This document shows, piece after piece, positions 21,800 to 34,444 of a stretch of DNA of 64,000 bases. Below the pieces are notes generated by a model. It saw only the letters and a program-made list of their open reading frames with translations, was not told where the DNA came from and did no database searches. Position 1 is the first letter of the stretch, and every line of letters begins with the position of its first letter. Position numbers and translations under genes: made by a program. The DNA is taken from assembly GCA_024699855.1 (NCBI GenBank), contig JAMPIQ010000002.1, positions 1,860,001 to 1,924,000 of the forward strand, written 5' to 3'. Source of the stretch: Aphelenchoides besseyi (lineage: Eukaryota > Nematoda > Chromadorea > Rhabditida > Aphelenchoididae).

Positions 21800-23310
21800 T
21801 CAGCTCGGAGTCGAGGGTCTGGTCGCTGTTGTCTGGTCGAGGTGTTGCACTTCAGCCTCCATTGACTGTCGTTTATGCAATTGATTGACGTGGCGCACGA
21901 TTCTTCCGGCGGCGGTATCGAGAACTGCGACTTTAGCACCATTGAATTTCACCAGTTTGCCGGGAATTTTCGTCTTTGCATTCAGGTTGACATAGACGTG
22001 TTCGTTGATAATGAACTTTCTGTCTTTTGCTCCGTGTCGTCGATTGAACTTTTGGATACGCTTGAGCGTGCGATCGTCAGGGGCCGTTGGTTTCTCTTCG
22101 TCGGTCGCTGATGTTGTAGTCTTTGTTTTCAGTTGCCATTCATTGGGCTTCAGTTGATTGAGTTGAGTGCGAAAATTTCGCTTGTAGAATGCACTTGCTG
22201 AATTCGGATGTCCGCTTGCCGTTTCAGAGGGCAGTGCGTTGATTTTGCTGACGATTTCGTGGAGTTGACTCAGACCTTTCTCCTCTTTCGCCAAAGTCGC
22301 TTTCACCATTCCAACTGCACGTTCGGCGCGGCCATTCGATTGAGGAACATATGGCGGAGATCGGAGATGGACAATACTAAAATGGGAACAAAAGTTAGCA
22401 AACATTTCACTTGTAAACTGAGTTCCGTTATCCGTGACGAGCGTGGTTGGTGGTCCAAATTCTAAGAAGATTGAGCTGAGCATTTCGATTGTCTTTTCGG
22501 ACGTAATTTTGGTCATTTTCTTGGCCCAAATGAAGTTGGTGTGCGAGTCGACGATAACCAAAATGTGATTTCCATTTATCGGACCAGCGAAATCGGCGTG
22601 TAGGCGTTCCATCGGTTCGGTCGTTTGAGGCCACGGCTTGAGCGTTGATTTGCGAGGGTTGTCGGCGTTTCGCGCGCATGAGTCGCATGTCCGTACCAGT
22701 TTTTCAATGTCCTTGTCGATTCCCGGCCAATAAACGTTCTGTCGGGCCAATCGTTTTGATCTTTCGATTCCTGGATGTCCTTCGTGGAGCATTTTTAAGA
22801 CGTTCGGTTGTACGGTTTTTGGGATGATGACTCGGTTTTCCATCATCAGCGTTCCATGGAGTTCGTACAGTTGGTTGCGTTTCGGGTAGAACGGTCCAAT
22901 CAGCGGGTCTGTGCGGTCGTCGTCGTTCCATTTGGTTCGGATTTTCTGAAGAACACGTGAAAGAACGGGGTCGCTGGAAGTAGCAACATTAATATCGGAT
23001 CGCGTAACTGACCGTTGCAACACAGAAAACGTTTCGTTGATACTCATCTCGAGGTCTTGTTCTTCGTCTTCGATTTGGTTGATCACCTCTTCCATTTCTT
23101 CGTCCTTTGTTCGTTGGCGTTCTTCAATTAGACGCGACAACGCATCAGCGTAACCAAACGACTCCGTTCTGATATACTCGATCTTGAACGAGTATCCAAT
23201 GAGTCGGAGCGCCCAACGAGCCAAGCGATTGGTTGTTCTTCCGTCGAGCCCTTTGGTGTTATCCGACTTGAACAGGGCAAGCAGCGGCCGATGGTCCGTT
23301 TGTGGTCACG
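21800..23310 (-). pseudogene. Ty3/gypsy pol fragment: RNase H tail and integrase
   Basis: Open from about 23300: TDHRPLLALF...ARWALRLIGYSF and YADALSRL (RNase H end), then the integrase HHCC finger (HEGHPGIER...CDSCARN), catalytic residues in LHADFAGP (D), VTDNGTQF (D) and NGRAERAVG (E) with D35E spacing, and a basic C-terminal domain. About 500 codons without a stop, so truncation is recent, but it cannot encode a complete element. Confidence 0.85.
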
Positions 23311-23320
23311 TAAAAATCGC

Positions 23321-24138
23321 GTGGGTTGAATGGAATTCGTCGAAACGGAGTTGCTCTTGATCTTTTTATGTTGACTGTACTCGTGGGCTGAACATCTTGA
23401 TTGTTAGCAATGGATCACCTCTTACACGGATATTACAAAGTTATTTCTAATTGATATACGTTCACATTTAGAAGAACGAAATCATTTGACCAGTTGGTCG
23501 GAAACAATAGAATAAGCTTCAAATTGTTTCTTTGACATTCTGTCAAACCAAAACTTTCTTACAGACATCTTGTTGTATCTTTTATATAACCATCAAAACT
23601 TATCTAATAAGTTGAATGATTGTTGTCCATCTCAACTAAATTCATGGCTACTTCAACGCTGCTGAATATTTCTATGGCCCTCAGATCTGCATTCTTAGCA
23701 TAATCAAATACCTGGAATCATGTCTACTTTCAATATTTGGGTTTTGCATTCATTTCGTTTTACGTTAACCCTCGGAATTGTTCGTAGTCCGTTGTTTCAT
23801 TTCTGACTGTAAGTCGTTAACTTTCTATTCACTTCCATTTCATTCTTTGTATTCAAGGTATTCGAATAACACTACTGAACGGCATCAAAAGTTGAAAAAT
23901 AGGTCGCTGAATAACTTGTTTTTTTCTTTATTTAGTCGAAAACTTTTGAACTCTGATTGCGAGTTCGCTTATCTACCAATCTTTTCATCAATTTCTGAGG
24001 TTGAAAGTTCGGAATTCATTTTATCTACTGGTTGATCTTCCGCCGCTGAAATCCCGATTCATCGCCGACTCACTTGTTCAACAACCGACCGTAATAAACT
24101 TTTCAACATTCCAGTGGGTCAACACAACGGCGAGCAAA
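23321..24138. other. Intergenic, nothing recognised
   Basis: AT-rich, including the upstream region of the first OAC gene. No motif or gene supported. Confidence 0.4.
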
Positions 24139-26775
24139 ATGACCGTCAAGACGGTGCAAGAGACAACGAAAGTCCACAGTAAGTTGCTGGACAGTTGAAT
24201 CGAATGAAACCGACTTGCAGGACCAACGGTGATTGAGATTCAGGGACTTCGAGGTGTCGCCATCATGGCAGTCCTTTTGTTTCATTTATGGGACAAAACT
24301 TTCGAAGTCGGCTATTTGGGTGTGGACATCTTCTTCGTGATCTCCGGCTATTTAATGTGCATGTTGTTGTCTCGGCATCCGAATTTGACTGTTAACAAAA
24401 TCGGTGACTTTTATTACCGTAGAGTTAAAAGAATTGTACCCATCTATTTGTTTGTAATTTGGTTGATTTTGATGGCCGCCGTTTTTCGTTTCATTTACCC
24501 CATCGATTACTCGACACTGTTCGGTGAAACAGTGAAACCGCTCATGTTTATTGCGAATATACCCGATTCAACTGCAGACGATTATTTTATTCAGGTAACA
24601 GAACGACGACGACTACGATTAATAATGTTGTTTAGTCAATGGGTTCGTATTCATTCGAGAAACATCTTTGGAGTTTGAGTGTTGAAATTCAATTTTACGT
24701 GTTTGTTCCCGGATTGATTTGGCTTCTTAGTTGGGTTTCTATTCCAATTAAGAGTCTTATAGTCGCGTTGATTGCCATCGCTTCTTATTGGAAACAATCT
24801 TATTCAGAGGCAAATGACGAGCACATGAGTTTGGGCTCGAGAGTGTGGCAGGTGAGTGAGAGCAGCAAGAAACTGAATTCGAGTTCAGTTCATGTTCGGA
24901 TTCCTCGCTTACTATCTTCAACAATCTCAACCAGGAGATTACTTGCCAAAGTCGAAATGTGAGTTGGAGATTTGGGAGTGAAGTCGATTCGATTTTAGCT
25001 TCACAGATTTTGTTTGTTAGAAATTTAACGCCATGGTGTTCGAAGTTGTTTCAAATCGTTTTGACTGCAATTCTTATTGCCGGAGTCACGATCAATTTGA
25101 CCGGAGATAAGCAGCAAAACCGCTTGATTTTGTTGGCCGCTACTTCGCTTCTGATCGTCCGACCTTATAGGAATCTTCTGCTCAGTTGCAATGCTCTCGT
25201 ATGGTTAGGAAATATCTCTTACTCTGTGTACCTCGTTCACTGGCCCATCTTTGAGCTGCAAAAATATTTGGATGTCAAAATGTACACGTTCGGAAAGACG
25301 ACCACACTCACTGGTTGGTTCGCTTGAATGATCATGATGTTATTTTGTTTAGCGGGTATCTTGTTGATTGCTGTTTCCATTCTGTTGGGCTTCGTAATTG
25401 AAAAGTCTTACGAATCTTTGAGCGGTTGGATTAAATCTTGGTATCGGCTTTTTTGTGTTGTTGCTCTGAGCTATGTGGTCATTTTGATCACTTGTTTTTA
25501 TTTGATTGAAACCGCCGTTCCACAAACTGTAAGTTCACAACGAGCATCCGAATGCATGTGTTTTCTAGTTCCAACTTGATCGTGATAAGAAGATTGAGAA
25601 TGCAGAAGAATTAGCGGCCGAAACGCTTGAATTGTGGCGAGCACGCAACTCGACACCTCGCATCACCAACCCGAAGGAGATTGTGGACAAAAACAACCAA
25701 TTTCAGTATCTGACGTGGAATCTGGTCACTTGCAAACAACCCGACAAGATGCGATTGCCAACAAAAGTGGATATGAGTGATGTCGTCATAAAGTGGAGTT
25801 GTGTTGATGTTCGTTCGTGGTTCTTTTCCTTTTGACTTCTCGTTTGCAGAAAGGAAGGGGAGACAAAAATATCGTTGTGCTCGGAAACAGTCACGCTCGC
25901 TCGTAAGTTTGTTCGGTAGACTGCCTTATGCTTCGATTATAGTTACTATTTTGGTTTGGAGTACGCTTTTCGTGGAGTCTACAAAACGATGGCAATGGTT
26001 GGCACTAACTGTCCGTTAGTTGCAATGGACCTGGAGAAACGTGGAGGCAGTGGATACGGGTACGAACGTTGTACGCAATTTCGTAAAAACGTTTTCAAAA
26101 TGCTTCGAAATTGGAACGAAAGGATCGACATAATAATCGTCGGCACAAAGTAAGCTCTTAACAAGTGGAAGGATAATTGATTTCTAGTTACCACCGTTAC
26201 ATCAACTTCAATTTGAATGAGAACTTAAAACGCGATCGAGCACTACACGACTTGAACTACTTCTACGGTAACTTGGCGAAATTGGCTAAGGAAGTTCTTT
26301 TTATGCCCGGAGTGCAATTCAATTCGGGACTTGGGATTCACACACCGACACTTCAACGAAAGATTCTCTACGGCAACGAAAAAGATCTGAGTGTGTTTCG
26401 AGTACCTTTAGAGGTTAGTTTCCAGCTGCGCACTTTCATTGTCGATTTCAGGTGGAACTTAGTCACTTGTCGTTGGCTCAAAAACGTTTGCAGTTGGTGA
26501 AATGCGGGAATTGTATCAAAATTAATTGGTTCGATCTCTATTGTGACTACGACACTTCAACCTGCGATTCCATTGACTTCAAGACCAAGTTCAGCTACTT
26601 CTTTGATTCCCATCATGTAACGACTAGATCAACGACACGAATACAAACTCATTTTCAGGTCAATGCTTACGGAAGTCTGAAAGCTGGCGAATACATGCGA
26701 AAGCTCTACGATGAATGGAAACAGAAAAATACGCCGATTGTGGGAAATCAAACAGTCAGCGATGTACACCGGTAA
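24139..26775 (+). CDS. O-acyltransferase (acyltransferase-3 plus SGNH domain), OAC paralogue 1
   Basis: Multi-exon gene, about 700 aa; the first eight exons (24139..24178, 24221..24594, 24636..24851, 24889..24958, 24999..25313, 25353..25528, 25569..25808, then from 25850) are phase-checked. The N-terminal half is an acyltransferase-3 membrane domain: IQGLRGVAIMAVLLFHLW, GYLGVDIFFVISGYLM, FYYRRVKRIVPIYLF, SLSVEIQFYVFVP, ISYSVYLVHWPIF. The C-terminal half is an SGNH-hydrolase-like domain with VVLGNSHARS (Ser block) and FFDSHHVNAYG (Asp/His block). The family moves acyl groups across a membrane onto sugars or lipids; worms have a large OAC set of mostly unknown substrates. Confidence 0.88.
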
Positions 26776-27062
26776 TATGTTTTGATTGTGTTTAATTTAT
26801 TGACTTTCATGTACAGTTCAGAAGTTTAGATGCAATAAAGGGATTTCTAAATTGAATATTTGAACGTTAAACACTTGAGCGATAGCCGTTCAGCAACTGA
26901 AAGATTTTAACTAGTGGAGCGTGACTGCAAGATTATTTAGCTATTGAATTTCCTTTTATTCTTGTTAAAAACAAGTTTTTGAACATTCGATTCAAACATT
27001 GCTTGTTGCCAGATTATACTTTATCGATAAACATAAATAAGAACTAGGGTATGTTGTGGAAC

Positions 27063-27591
27063 TTAGAATTTGCCGCTCTCCAATTTCTTTTTTAACTCAG
27101 TGTTGACTGATTCCCAAGACAGTGCACCGGGAGGTGACGAGAACTCGTTGTCGACTGCTGGCATACCTGAGCACGAGCTGATGCGAATAGTCGAGCTGTT
27201 ACGAGTTCCTGAAACAACTCTGTATTTCATTTCAGTAAACGTACAATACCAGCGATGAGATAGTCCTTGCCAATCTCCAACTGCGTGACTCCACATGCAG
27301 CACTTGAGGCCGGAGTGCTAATTGGAACGGGAACAAAGATGTGAACTTCGTTTGCAGGTTTGAAAATCGGATCGACATAATCGGCTGTGTAGGTCAGAAC
27401 ATTGCCATCGGTTGTTTTCGAAACAATTCTCATACGACCGACTGAAGCGACTCATAACAAGTGATTGAAATCGAAAACAAACCGAAATCCGCTTGATCCC
27501 AAGCTTGTTTCTGGGTGATTGGAGCACATTTGCACGCTTCACCGACGACGAAGAAGACAACAAGAAAAAGAGCGGGAATAAGAAACTTCAT
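27063..27591 (-). CDS. TIMP/NTR-like secreted protein
   Basis: Exons 27591..27483, 27441..27250 and 27208..27063 join in phase (148 aa). A signal peptide (MKFLIPALFLVVFFVVGEA) is followed directly by CKCAP, the Cys-x-Cys mature N-terminus that TIMPs insert into metalloprotease active sites. The netrin-like beta-barrel part follows (FVGRMRIVSKT, CGVTQLEIGKDYLIAG) and a Cys pair in SSCSG. Length and single-domain structure match short invertebrate TIMP-like proteins. Protease inhibition is inferred from family only. Confidence 0.82.
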
Positions 27592-28231
27592 TTCGAATGA
27601 CTGTTGACTGTCGAAATGGACCTCTGGGTTTTTATATCGTGAGTTGGATTCGCTATTTGACCTCTGAAATCAATAGAACAAACGTTGGTTCAATGAAACG
27701 CGTGTATTCCGAATGTTAAAAGGATGCAAAAACGTTTGTTTTTGAAATTGCAACGATCTTTCGATCACAAGTTATGACGATCGCAATGATTCAACGATCG
27801 TTCAGTTTTTTATAAATCGAAAAGCTTGTTGTTGAAATGACACGTAAACAAAAACGACCGACAAAATTGATTGCTACGAGTTGAATTGAGAATATAATCC
27901 GAGTGTTCATCCACTGCTCTCTCGTTCCGAACAGCGTTTGGCTTTTCAACGGAAATAACCTGGAGTGTGGAAAGTGTAATGAAATCGGCTATGCGGTTGA
28001 AATTATACAGCCGAGAGTTTAAACCGGTCGATATTACTCCCACAGTCACGACCAGTTTTCAGCAGACTAATTAGTGTTCAGACGAAATGTTTTGTTTGCA
28101 CTTAACGAGCACTTTGTTTGTACACCTTCAGATGTGATACTCGTCAATGACACAAATTTCGGGTTAAAATTTGGATGGCTATTAGCTTTTCGAGTCATTT
28201 AACCACTCAGTTTATTGAAAAAAGAAATGGA
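27592..28231. other. Intergenic, nothing recognised
   Basis: Between two minus-strand genes. AT-rich with several CGATCG/GATCG motifs around 27750-27800. No gene supported. Confidence 0.4.
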
Positions 28232-28949
28232 TTAACGATGAGAAGTTGGGTGCAATGGTTGAGTTGAAAGTACAGTCGGAGTATGACTCAGTGGTCGATG
28301 CTCCACGTGAACGAGTTGAACGGCAGCAGTACGAGATGATTGATAGGCGCGACGAACAGTCTCAGCAACTTTGTGTCGATGGATCAGAAGAAAGCTGCTG
28401 AATGAGACAACAATGAAAACAATGTGAGTTAGAAGTGAAAACAAAGCGACGATAGCCAACGGAAGTCGATCTCCATCTTCATCTTTGACGAATCTTTTTC
28501 CGTCGGCAATTTGCAGTATTGTATTATTCAAAGAGCGTTGAACTTGAAAAGCAGAACCCACCTGAAATTGAAGATTAGTGGAAGGTTTGTTTTGATTTTT
28601 TACTGCAAAAATAAGAAACGGCAGGTGCAACCAATGGAGACGTTTGAATGCTCCGACCGCAAGAATGAGACCGCTGATCGACGAGACAATAAGCATGATC
28701 AAAAACGGCTTCCTATCCAAAAGCGATTTGGAGTTGTATTGCACGTAAATGGTCCAAAAGTCTCGAACATCAAAAAAACGAACATCGCGTGAAATCTCCC
28801 GAGTAGCCAATGGAACAGCAAACAATAACTCCACAACCGTCCAAATGATTCCAACTGCAACAGCGGCGATCTAAACGCTTGATGAGTATTCTGACAATTG
28901 ATCTCACATGAACTTTTCGACTCTCGAAGAGTGGATGAACGGCAGCCAT
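28232..28949 (-). CDS. Four-helix membrane protein, unrecognised family
   Basis: Exon 1 starts at 28949, and a 37-base intron leads to the main exons; another intron lies near 28565-28600. Four hydrophobic segments are visible: IAAVAVGIIWTVVELLFAV, IMLIVSSISGLILAVGAF, LPFLIFA leading into the next exon, and IVALFSLLTHIVFIVVSF. The C-terminal tail of about 50 residues is His/Ser/Thr-rich and should face one side of the membrane. The layout resembles small tetraspan proteins, but I recognise no named family. Confidence 0.65.
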
Positions 28950-29245
28950 TGCAACGAAGTCAATTCAAGTTGTTCGACTTAATTTCATTTGTTTTATATT
29001 CCCGATCGTCGCTTAATCATTGCAATTGAACGTCGATCAACGAAGTGATTCGATTTGACTAAACGAAAATACTTTCCTTCGGAATGTGAAATCAGTTTGG
29101 TTATTCACTTCAACGCAGACTTTTGTTTGATGCTTCAAGACGAAAGGAATTCCAGTTCATAAGACAAATGACGTCCTTCAAATGAGCGTCCAAAACAAAT
29201 TCATCAGTCACGTGGAATTGTAAATTTCGTCAAAAAAAAGGTATT

Positions 29246-29317
29246 GGGCTCGGCCGGGAATCGAACCCGGAGCCTCTCGCACCCAAAGCGAGAATCATGC
29301 CATTAGACCACCAAGCC
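29246..29317 (-). tRNA. tRNA-Pro (UGG)
   Basis: Minus-strand cloverleaf: acceptor GGCTTGG pairs with CCGAGCC (one G-U), A box TGGTCTAATGG, anticodon stem CTCGC/GCGAG with loop TTTGGGT (anticodon TGG), B box GGTTCGATTCC. 72 nt, no intron. Confidence 0.95.
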
Positions 29318-29740
29318 AACGGCTTCAATCAACTTCCGAGTGGAAGCAACTGCAGAGCGAAAAGCTCGCCGTCTGATCGTCGTTCACGTTCATTTGATCA
29401 CAACAACGACTACTAGGGACTATGTTTGTGATCCAGGAACTGTGTAGCTAAACAGAACAGAGTCTAAGCAATCAATCCATCAGCACCTTTGACAGTTGCT
29501 CCAAACAAAGTAGTGGCTATAAGCACCATCAAAAACAAAGTTTTCTGAATCCGATTTGTTTCCCACGTTGATCGCATTTTGCCGATTAGACGTCAAACCT
29601 TTCAGTCAACCCACGTTCTTGTGAAACAACCAATGGGTTTGTTTGAAATAAGAACGCCCGTCTAAATCGCAGATTTACACAAATTACCGGGAAAAGTTAT
29701 CGAAAACCATCGATATTTTCCCGTCAGTTTGACAACAAAC
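29318..29740. other. Intergenic, nothing recognised
   Basis: Upstream region of the second OAC gene. No feature supported. Confidence 0.4.
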
Positions 29741-32553
29741 ATGAAAGTGTCTAAGGCAATTGCTGTTCCTCAACAGCAACGACATGGTTAGTTCTAGGAA
29801 CAAGTTTTTTGGATTTTGTCTTTAGCTCGTCGAATTGATAAAATCCAAGGATTACGTGGAGTTGCAATTGTTTTTGTTCTGCTCTTTCACTTGTGGGGTC
29901 GAACTATTACCAGTGGATTTCTTGGTGTCGACATGTGAGTTGAGATTAGAGAAGAATTAATAAAAGCTTCAGATTTTTTGTGATTTCTGGCTTCTTGATG
30001 TGCATGTTAATGTCAAAAAAGTTGCCATTGGACAGAGAGAAGGTTTTGGACTTCTATTTTCGACGTCTTAAACGTATTATGCCAATTTACCTGTTTGTCA
30101 TCTTAACGGTGTTGGTTCTTTCTGCTTTGTGGTTTGTCTACCCGTTGGATTTTGGCGATTTGATTGAAGAAACAATGAAACCGCTGGTTTTCATGAGCAA
30201 TATTGCAAGTGATGAAGATGCCGATTACTTCATCCAGGTGCTCCAAACAGCAATGAATACGTGAATTTGTGTTTCAGAGTCTGGAAGGTTACAAATTCTT
30301 TATACATATGTGGTCTTTGTCAGGTAAACAGTTTGAGGCGTTTTGCAGAATACTGAAGTCATTGGACAAGAGAAATGGAGGAATAAAGTTTTACTTCATA
30401 GCGGTTGAGATAGAATAAAACTGTGAGCGGATTAATTTCTTTTGAAGCTTTAAAAGGGCGGTTTTTCTTTGGGCTTGATCTAGATATTGCAGTTGAGATA
30501 CAATTTTACACATGTGTTCCTACTCTGATCTTTTTGACTGGTCGATTTCGAGTTCCAATTCGACTGGCAATAGTTAGCCTTATGGCCATCGTGTCTTTTG
30601 CTTTACAATTCTACTCGAAGAGCAACGATCAACACATGTCGCTCAGTAATCGCTTCTGGCAGTTCATGTGCGGTTTCATTGCTTTCTACGTTCAGGAAAT
30701 AACAGCTTGTAAAAGACAAGATCAAAGTAAGAGATGAGTACGAGATGTTGATGTCCAGTTGCAGCCAAATCTTCTCGTCGTGGCATTCCGATTAGTTTGA
30801 TAGCAACGTTGATTTTGATTGCATTTCTGTCCATTTCAATAACCTCCAACAAGCAATTTGACCGTTTACTTTTGCTCTTCGTCACAACTTTTCTGGTTTC
30901 TCAACCTTCGGCCAATTCGATTTTATCTTCTCCAATTTTATCCTACATTGGTGATATCAGGTGCGACGTTTAGAAAACCTCTGTGACTTCATGCTTTCAG
31001 CTACTCAGCTTATCTGATTCATTGGCCGTTTATAGCGTGGTACAAATACTGGAATGCTGCAGTTTACATGAACGATGATACCGAGTTGGAAATCAAAGGT
31101 TCGTTCAGAAAATCTGTTCCATCAATTGGATTTGTTTAGAAGGAGTTGCTTTGTTCTTGATCTCATTGATATTTGGGATGATCATTGAAGAAACGTACAA
31201 GAGAATAGCACCGCAGATTATCAACTGGAAAACGTTGTTGAGTGTGATTGGATGCTTATATATTTTGATTGGTGCTTCTTTGTTTTATTTGAACTTAAAT
31301 TCGATTAAATCAAACGTAAGTGTCATTTCAATACTATCAAACGACACTTTCAGTTCCAATTGAACGACAATACGGTGATTAAAAATCCCGATCAACTCGC
31401 CAAAGATGCGATAAGAATTTGGGAGAATCCACAGAGTCAACTGAACACTCGAGAGGTCGTGAATTACAACGACAAGTTCCAGTATCTATCCTGGAATCTG
31501 CTGACCTGCCACAAAGCCGGCAAAGAGAATCTTCCGACTACAAACAACCTAACGAACATCAACATTCTTTGGACGTGTGTTGATGAGAAGAAAAACGGAA
31601 AAGAAGAGATTGTCGTTGTGGGCAATTCGCATGCTCGAAGGTTTCAAGTCTGAAGTTCTGCTATCTCCAATTTCAGTTTTCAGTTATTACTTCGGAATCG
31701 AACATCACTTCAAAGATGTCTACAAACGTTTGAGTTTGATTTCTACCGGATGTCCGTTACTGCGACTGATTGAACGAAAAGGTCCACCGCGACAAATGAC
31801 AAAAGTACTGAATCGATTTCCCAATTTAGTGCAATTCAATTTCAGGAGAAATACGAAGAATGTCGTTTGTACGGCGACTCAATTATCCCAACTTTACGTC
31901 AATGGAAGTCTTCGATTGACGTGATTATCGTGGCAATGACGTAAGTACATGGCTGCTGACTGTATTGTCCTCTTAGGTATCCCGATGAAAGTGACCCACC
32001 ACTTCACGGGAACCTAACTGAAGATTCGTATTTCCAAGAGCTGTCTTCTTTTTATGGTGAACTGAGCGAGATCGCACAAAAACTAGTGATTGTCCCACAA
32101 ATACACTTCAAAACAGGTGGACAATCTTCCACTAAACGCGTTCTATTGTTTACAGGTGTATCGCCGCATCTTCAAATTCTAAATAGAAAGTTACTCTACG
32201 GAAAAAATCTGAACATCTTTCGGACAACAGTGACAGTAAGAAGCAACTCAACTTCGAGATCATTGTCTTTGTTAGAAACAACTGAAACGTCTGCCAAGAA
32301 CAAGAAAGCGAATCGACGCGTTGAAGTGTTCGAAATGCAGGCTCTTTGACTTCAACGATGTTTGGTGTCGACAATCCGATGAAGTTTGTGATACGATCGA
32401 CTTTCGTTCGCACGTTTCTTATTTCTTTGATTCCCATCATGTTGTAAGTTGTGAGAGTTACGGTTTTGTTATCCGAATGTTTAGAACGCGCTTGGAAGCT
32501 TGAAAGTCGGATATGAGATGAGGAAGTTCTACGACGAACACATAAAGAGCTAA
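29741..32553 (+). CDS. O-acyltransferase (acyltransferase-3 plus SGNH domain), OAC paralogue 2
   Basis: Same domain order as the gene at 24139: IQGLRGVAIVFVLLFHLW, GFLGVDMFFVISGFLMC, FYFRRLKRIMPIYLF, VEIQFYTCVP, then VVVGNSHARR and FFDSHHV...GSLKVGYEMRKFYDEH. One intron (about 30323-30490) is clearly longer than the others (about 165 bases). The ATG at 29741 precedes a short leader and a splice at 29786. I followed most but not all exon joins. No stop was needed to keep the frame. Probably an active transferase of unknown substrate. Confidence 0.83.
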
Positions 32554-32728
32554 TGTTTATTGAAGAGTGTATTAACTTGTTTTGCTATAAACTAAATAAT
32601 GTTATAAAATCTAGTTTGCAGTTAAACAAAGAAGTGTAAGTAATCGTAGAGACTTGAGTTACAGAACAAAAGGAAAATCAGTATCAGATATTCTGTTAGA
32701 GATTTTGAGAAATGTGTTCCAAAAAAAG

Positions 32729-33534
32729 TCACATGTTGTAGACTCGGGCAACAAACTCCAGAAGACCTTCGGCCAAACGACTATAATCAGTGACTCCGGT
32801 TGGTGTCGGCGTTGGAATTGACTGGACTAACAGTAGAGCGTGTTCTCGACATTCCTGACAGTTCATGATGCTGTTGGCTTCATATTCCCGCGACTGGACA
32901 GTGTCAGTACAGGGTGTTGAAGTGTTGGAATCGGATAGAAGTTGAAAACTAGTGGATAAAGACACATCGCTAGTTGGATTTGTTTTTGGTTCATTTGACA
33001 CGAGTCGAAACGTTGAGGAAGGAAATTGAACTGAAGAAGGTGATGGCTGAGAAATCAATGGTTCCGGCTTCTGTATTGAAGCAGAAAGAGGTTGTGTCAT
33101 GGGGCGCATCGGAGGTTGAGCGGTGTTGATGTCAAGTAGAGTGAAACTCGGCGACGATGAGCTTTGAGATGAAGTTGACAACGGACGAAGCGCAGAAATG
33201 ATTTCTGGTTCTTCGCCATTCGTTGAGTTGGAGCCGCTAGCTTGTAATGGATCAGAATTTAACGATCCATTTAAAGGCGTCGTAGAATTTGTCGATGATC
33301 GTGGCAACTTTTGTTGGTTGGAGATTTGACGATATTCAAGAAGGTTCTTGCATTTCGAACACTCGCAACTCAAGTAGGGACAAACTCGACGATGATTCTT
33401 GACTGGAATGTGTTCGCCGTGAATTCGACAACGAGAACAATTGTACGGATTGGCTGCATTAATAGAAATAAAAGTAAACAACTGCACTGTCGGCCCTTAC
33501 CTTTGTTTGAACTACTTGGTTTTCCAACTTTCAT
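32729..33534 (-). CDS. DM-domain protein (paralogue A)
   Basis: Exons 33534..33501 and 33453..32729 join in phase (252 aa). The DM module follows the first intron: CSRCRIHGEHIPVKNHRRVC and CECSKCKNLLEYRQ. A long Ser/Thr/Pro-rich middle leads to a C-terminal module with CQECREHALLLVQ and SRLAEGLLEFVARVYNM. The same C-terminal pattern closes paralogue B next door (LLARGLLEFTAERYGI), so the two arose by tandem duplication. A mirrored, gap-truncated copy lies at 51192..51977. Confidence 0.88.
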
Positions 33535-34444
33535 TCCAACTTCACGTGACAATTGGTTTCGAAGTTGACAAGAAAACAAAATCGGGTTGTGCAAACCAAT
33601 CTTCAGCAAAAGCTGCCAATTCTACTCCCTGATTTGACACGCAGCAAAAAGGCGAAACGATTAAGAAAACGTCTGGTGAACTCAAGACGACGACATTTCT
33701 CGGAGGTCAATTGCGTGAATAAAACGGGCGAATGGAAACGGCGACTGAAATCTTAAGTTGAAAAGAACACCCGGATTGTAGTTTCTGAAGTTCGTTGACT
33801 GAAATCAAATGAGTGAAAACCATTCAACAAGATACGTGGTCGTAGCGTGTCGAGTGACATCATCGGTTGGAGTGTGATATTAATCTCCAGTCATAGACAT
33901 AAACTGCTCAAGGTTGTTCATACAACAAGTTTTGTACATGCAAGACGCCAATAACTCTGCATATAAGATCATTCAGAAAGGTAATGAATATCTAGACAGC
34001 TTCTGTGATAAGTAGTTTCAGCACGATATTCAAACGTTTATGGACATCTTAATGGCTGAAAGTAGTTTGTTGTGCTATCTCCACTAAATCTACTTGCATC
34101 TTTGTACCCAGCGGCTTTTGACGTTGAAGAATTACTTGTTACCTAATATCCAAACAGTTGTCAGAGCATAACAATAGTGTTTACTGGAAGTTCTGACTAC
34201 AAACAGTTTGAAATAACCGGTTGTTCTAGTCGAATAGATGGCTCGAGATCAGTTTGATTTCGTTTGTAGTTTGCAATTTGTTTCTACGTTGAACAGTCCG
34301 CCGATTTCACTCAACGAGCGGCGAGTAGTGGGTCTAAGCCCTCGGTCTCTTTGTACTTTTCTGTGACGATAGAAACTGTCCTTCACGTCATTTCCAAAAC
34401 ATTTATTTTAGTTTACAAGTGACTGCACCTGTTTATTATCGACA
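33535..34444. other. Intergenic within the left arm
   Basis: No gene supported between the two DM genes. Mirrored at about 50272-51191. Confidence 0.4.

Larger units (their letters stand above)
21428..23320 (-). mobile_element. 5'-truncated Ty3/gypsy retrotransposon
   Basis: Contains the end of RNase H, integrase, a polypurine tract and an LTR on the minus strand. Gag, protease and most of reverse transcriptase are missing; the element stops at about 23310-23320. Confidence 0.8.

Noticed and set aside
22208..22465. Plus-strand frames across the gypsy region
   Set aside because: Antisense to the integrase frame, with no independent support.
29120..29150. 19-base identity (GATGCTTCAAGACGAAAGG) with 21409..21427
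   Set aside because: Too short to define a repeat; possibly a remnant flank of the same duplicated locus, but I could not extend it.
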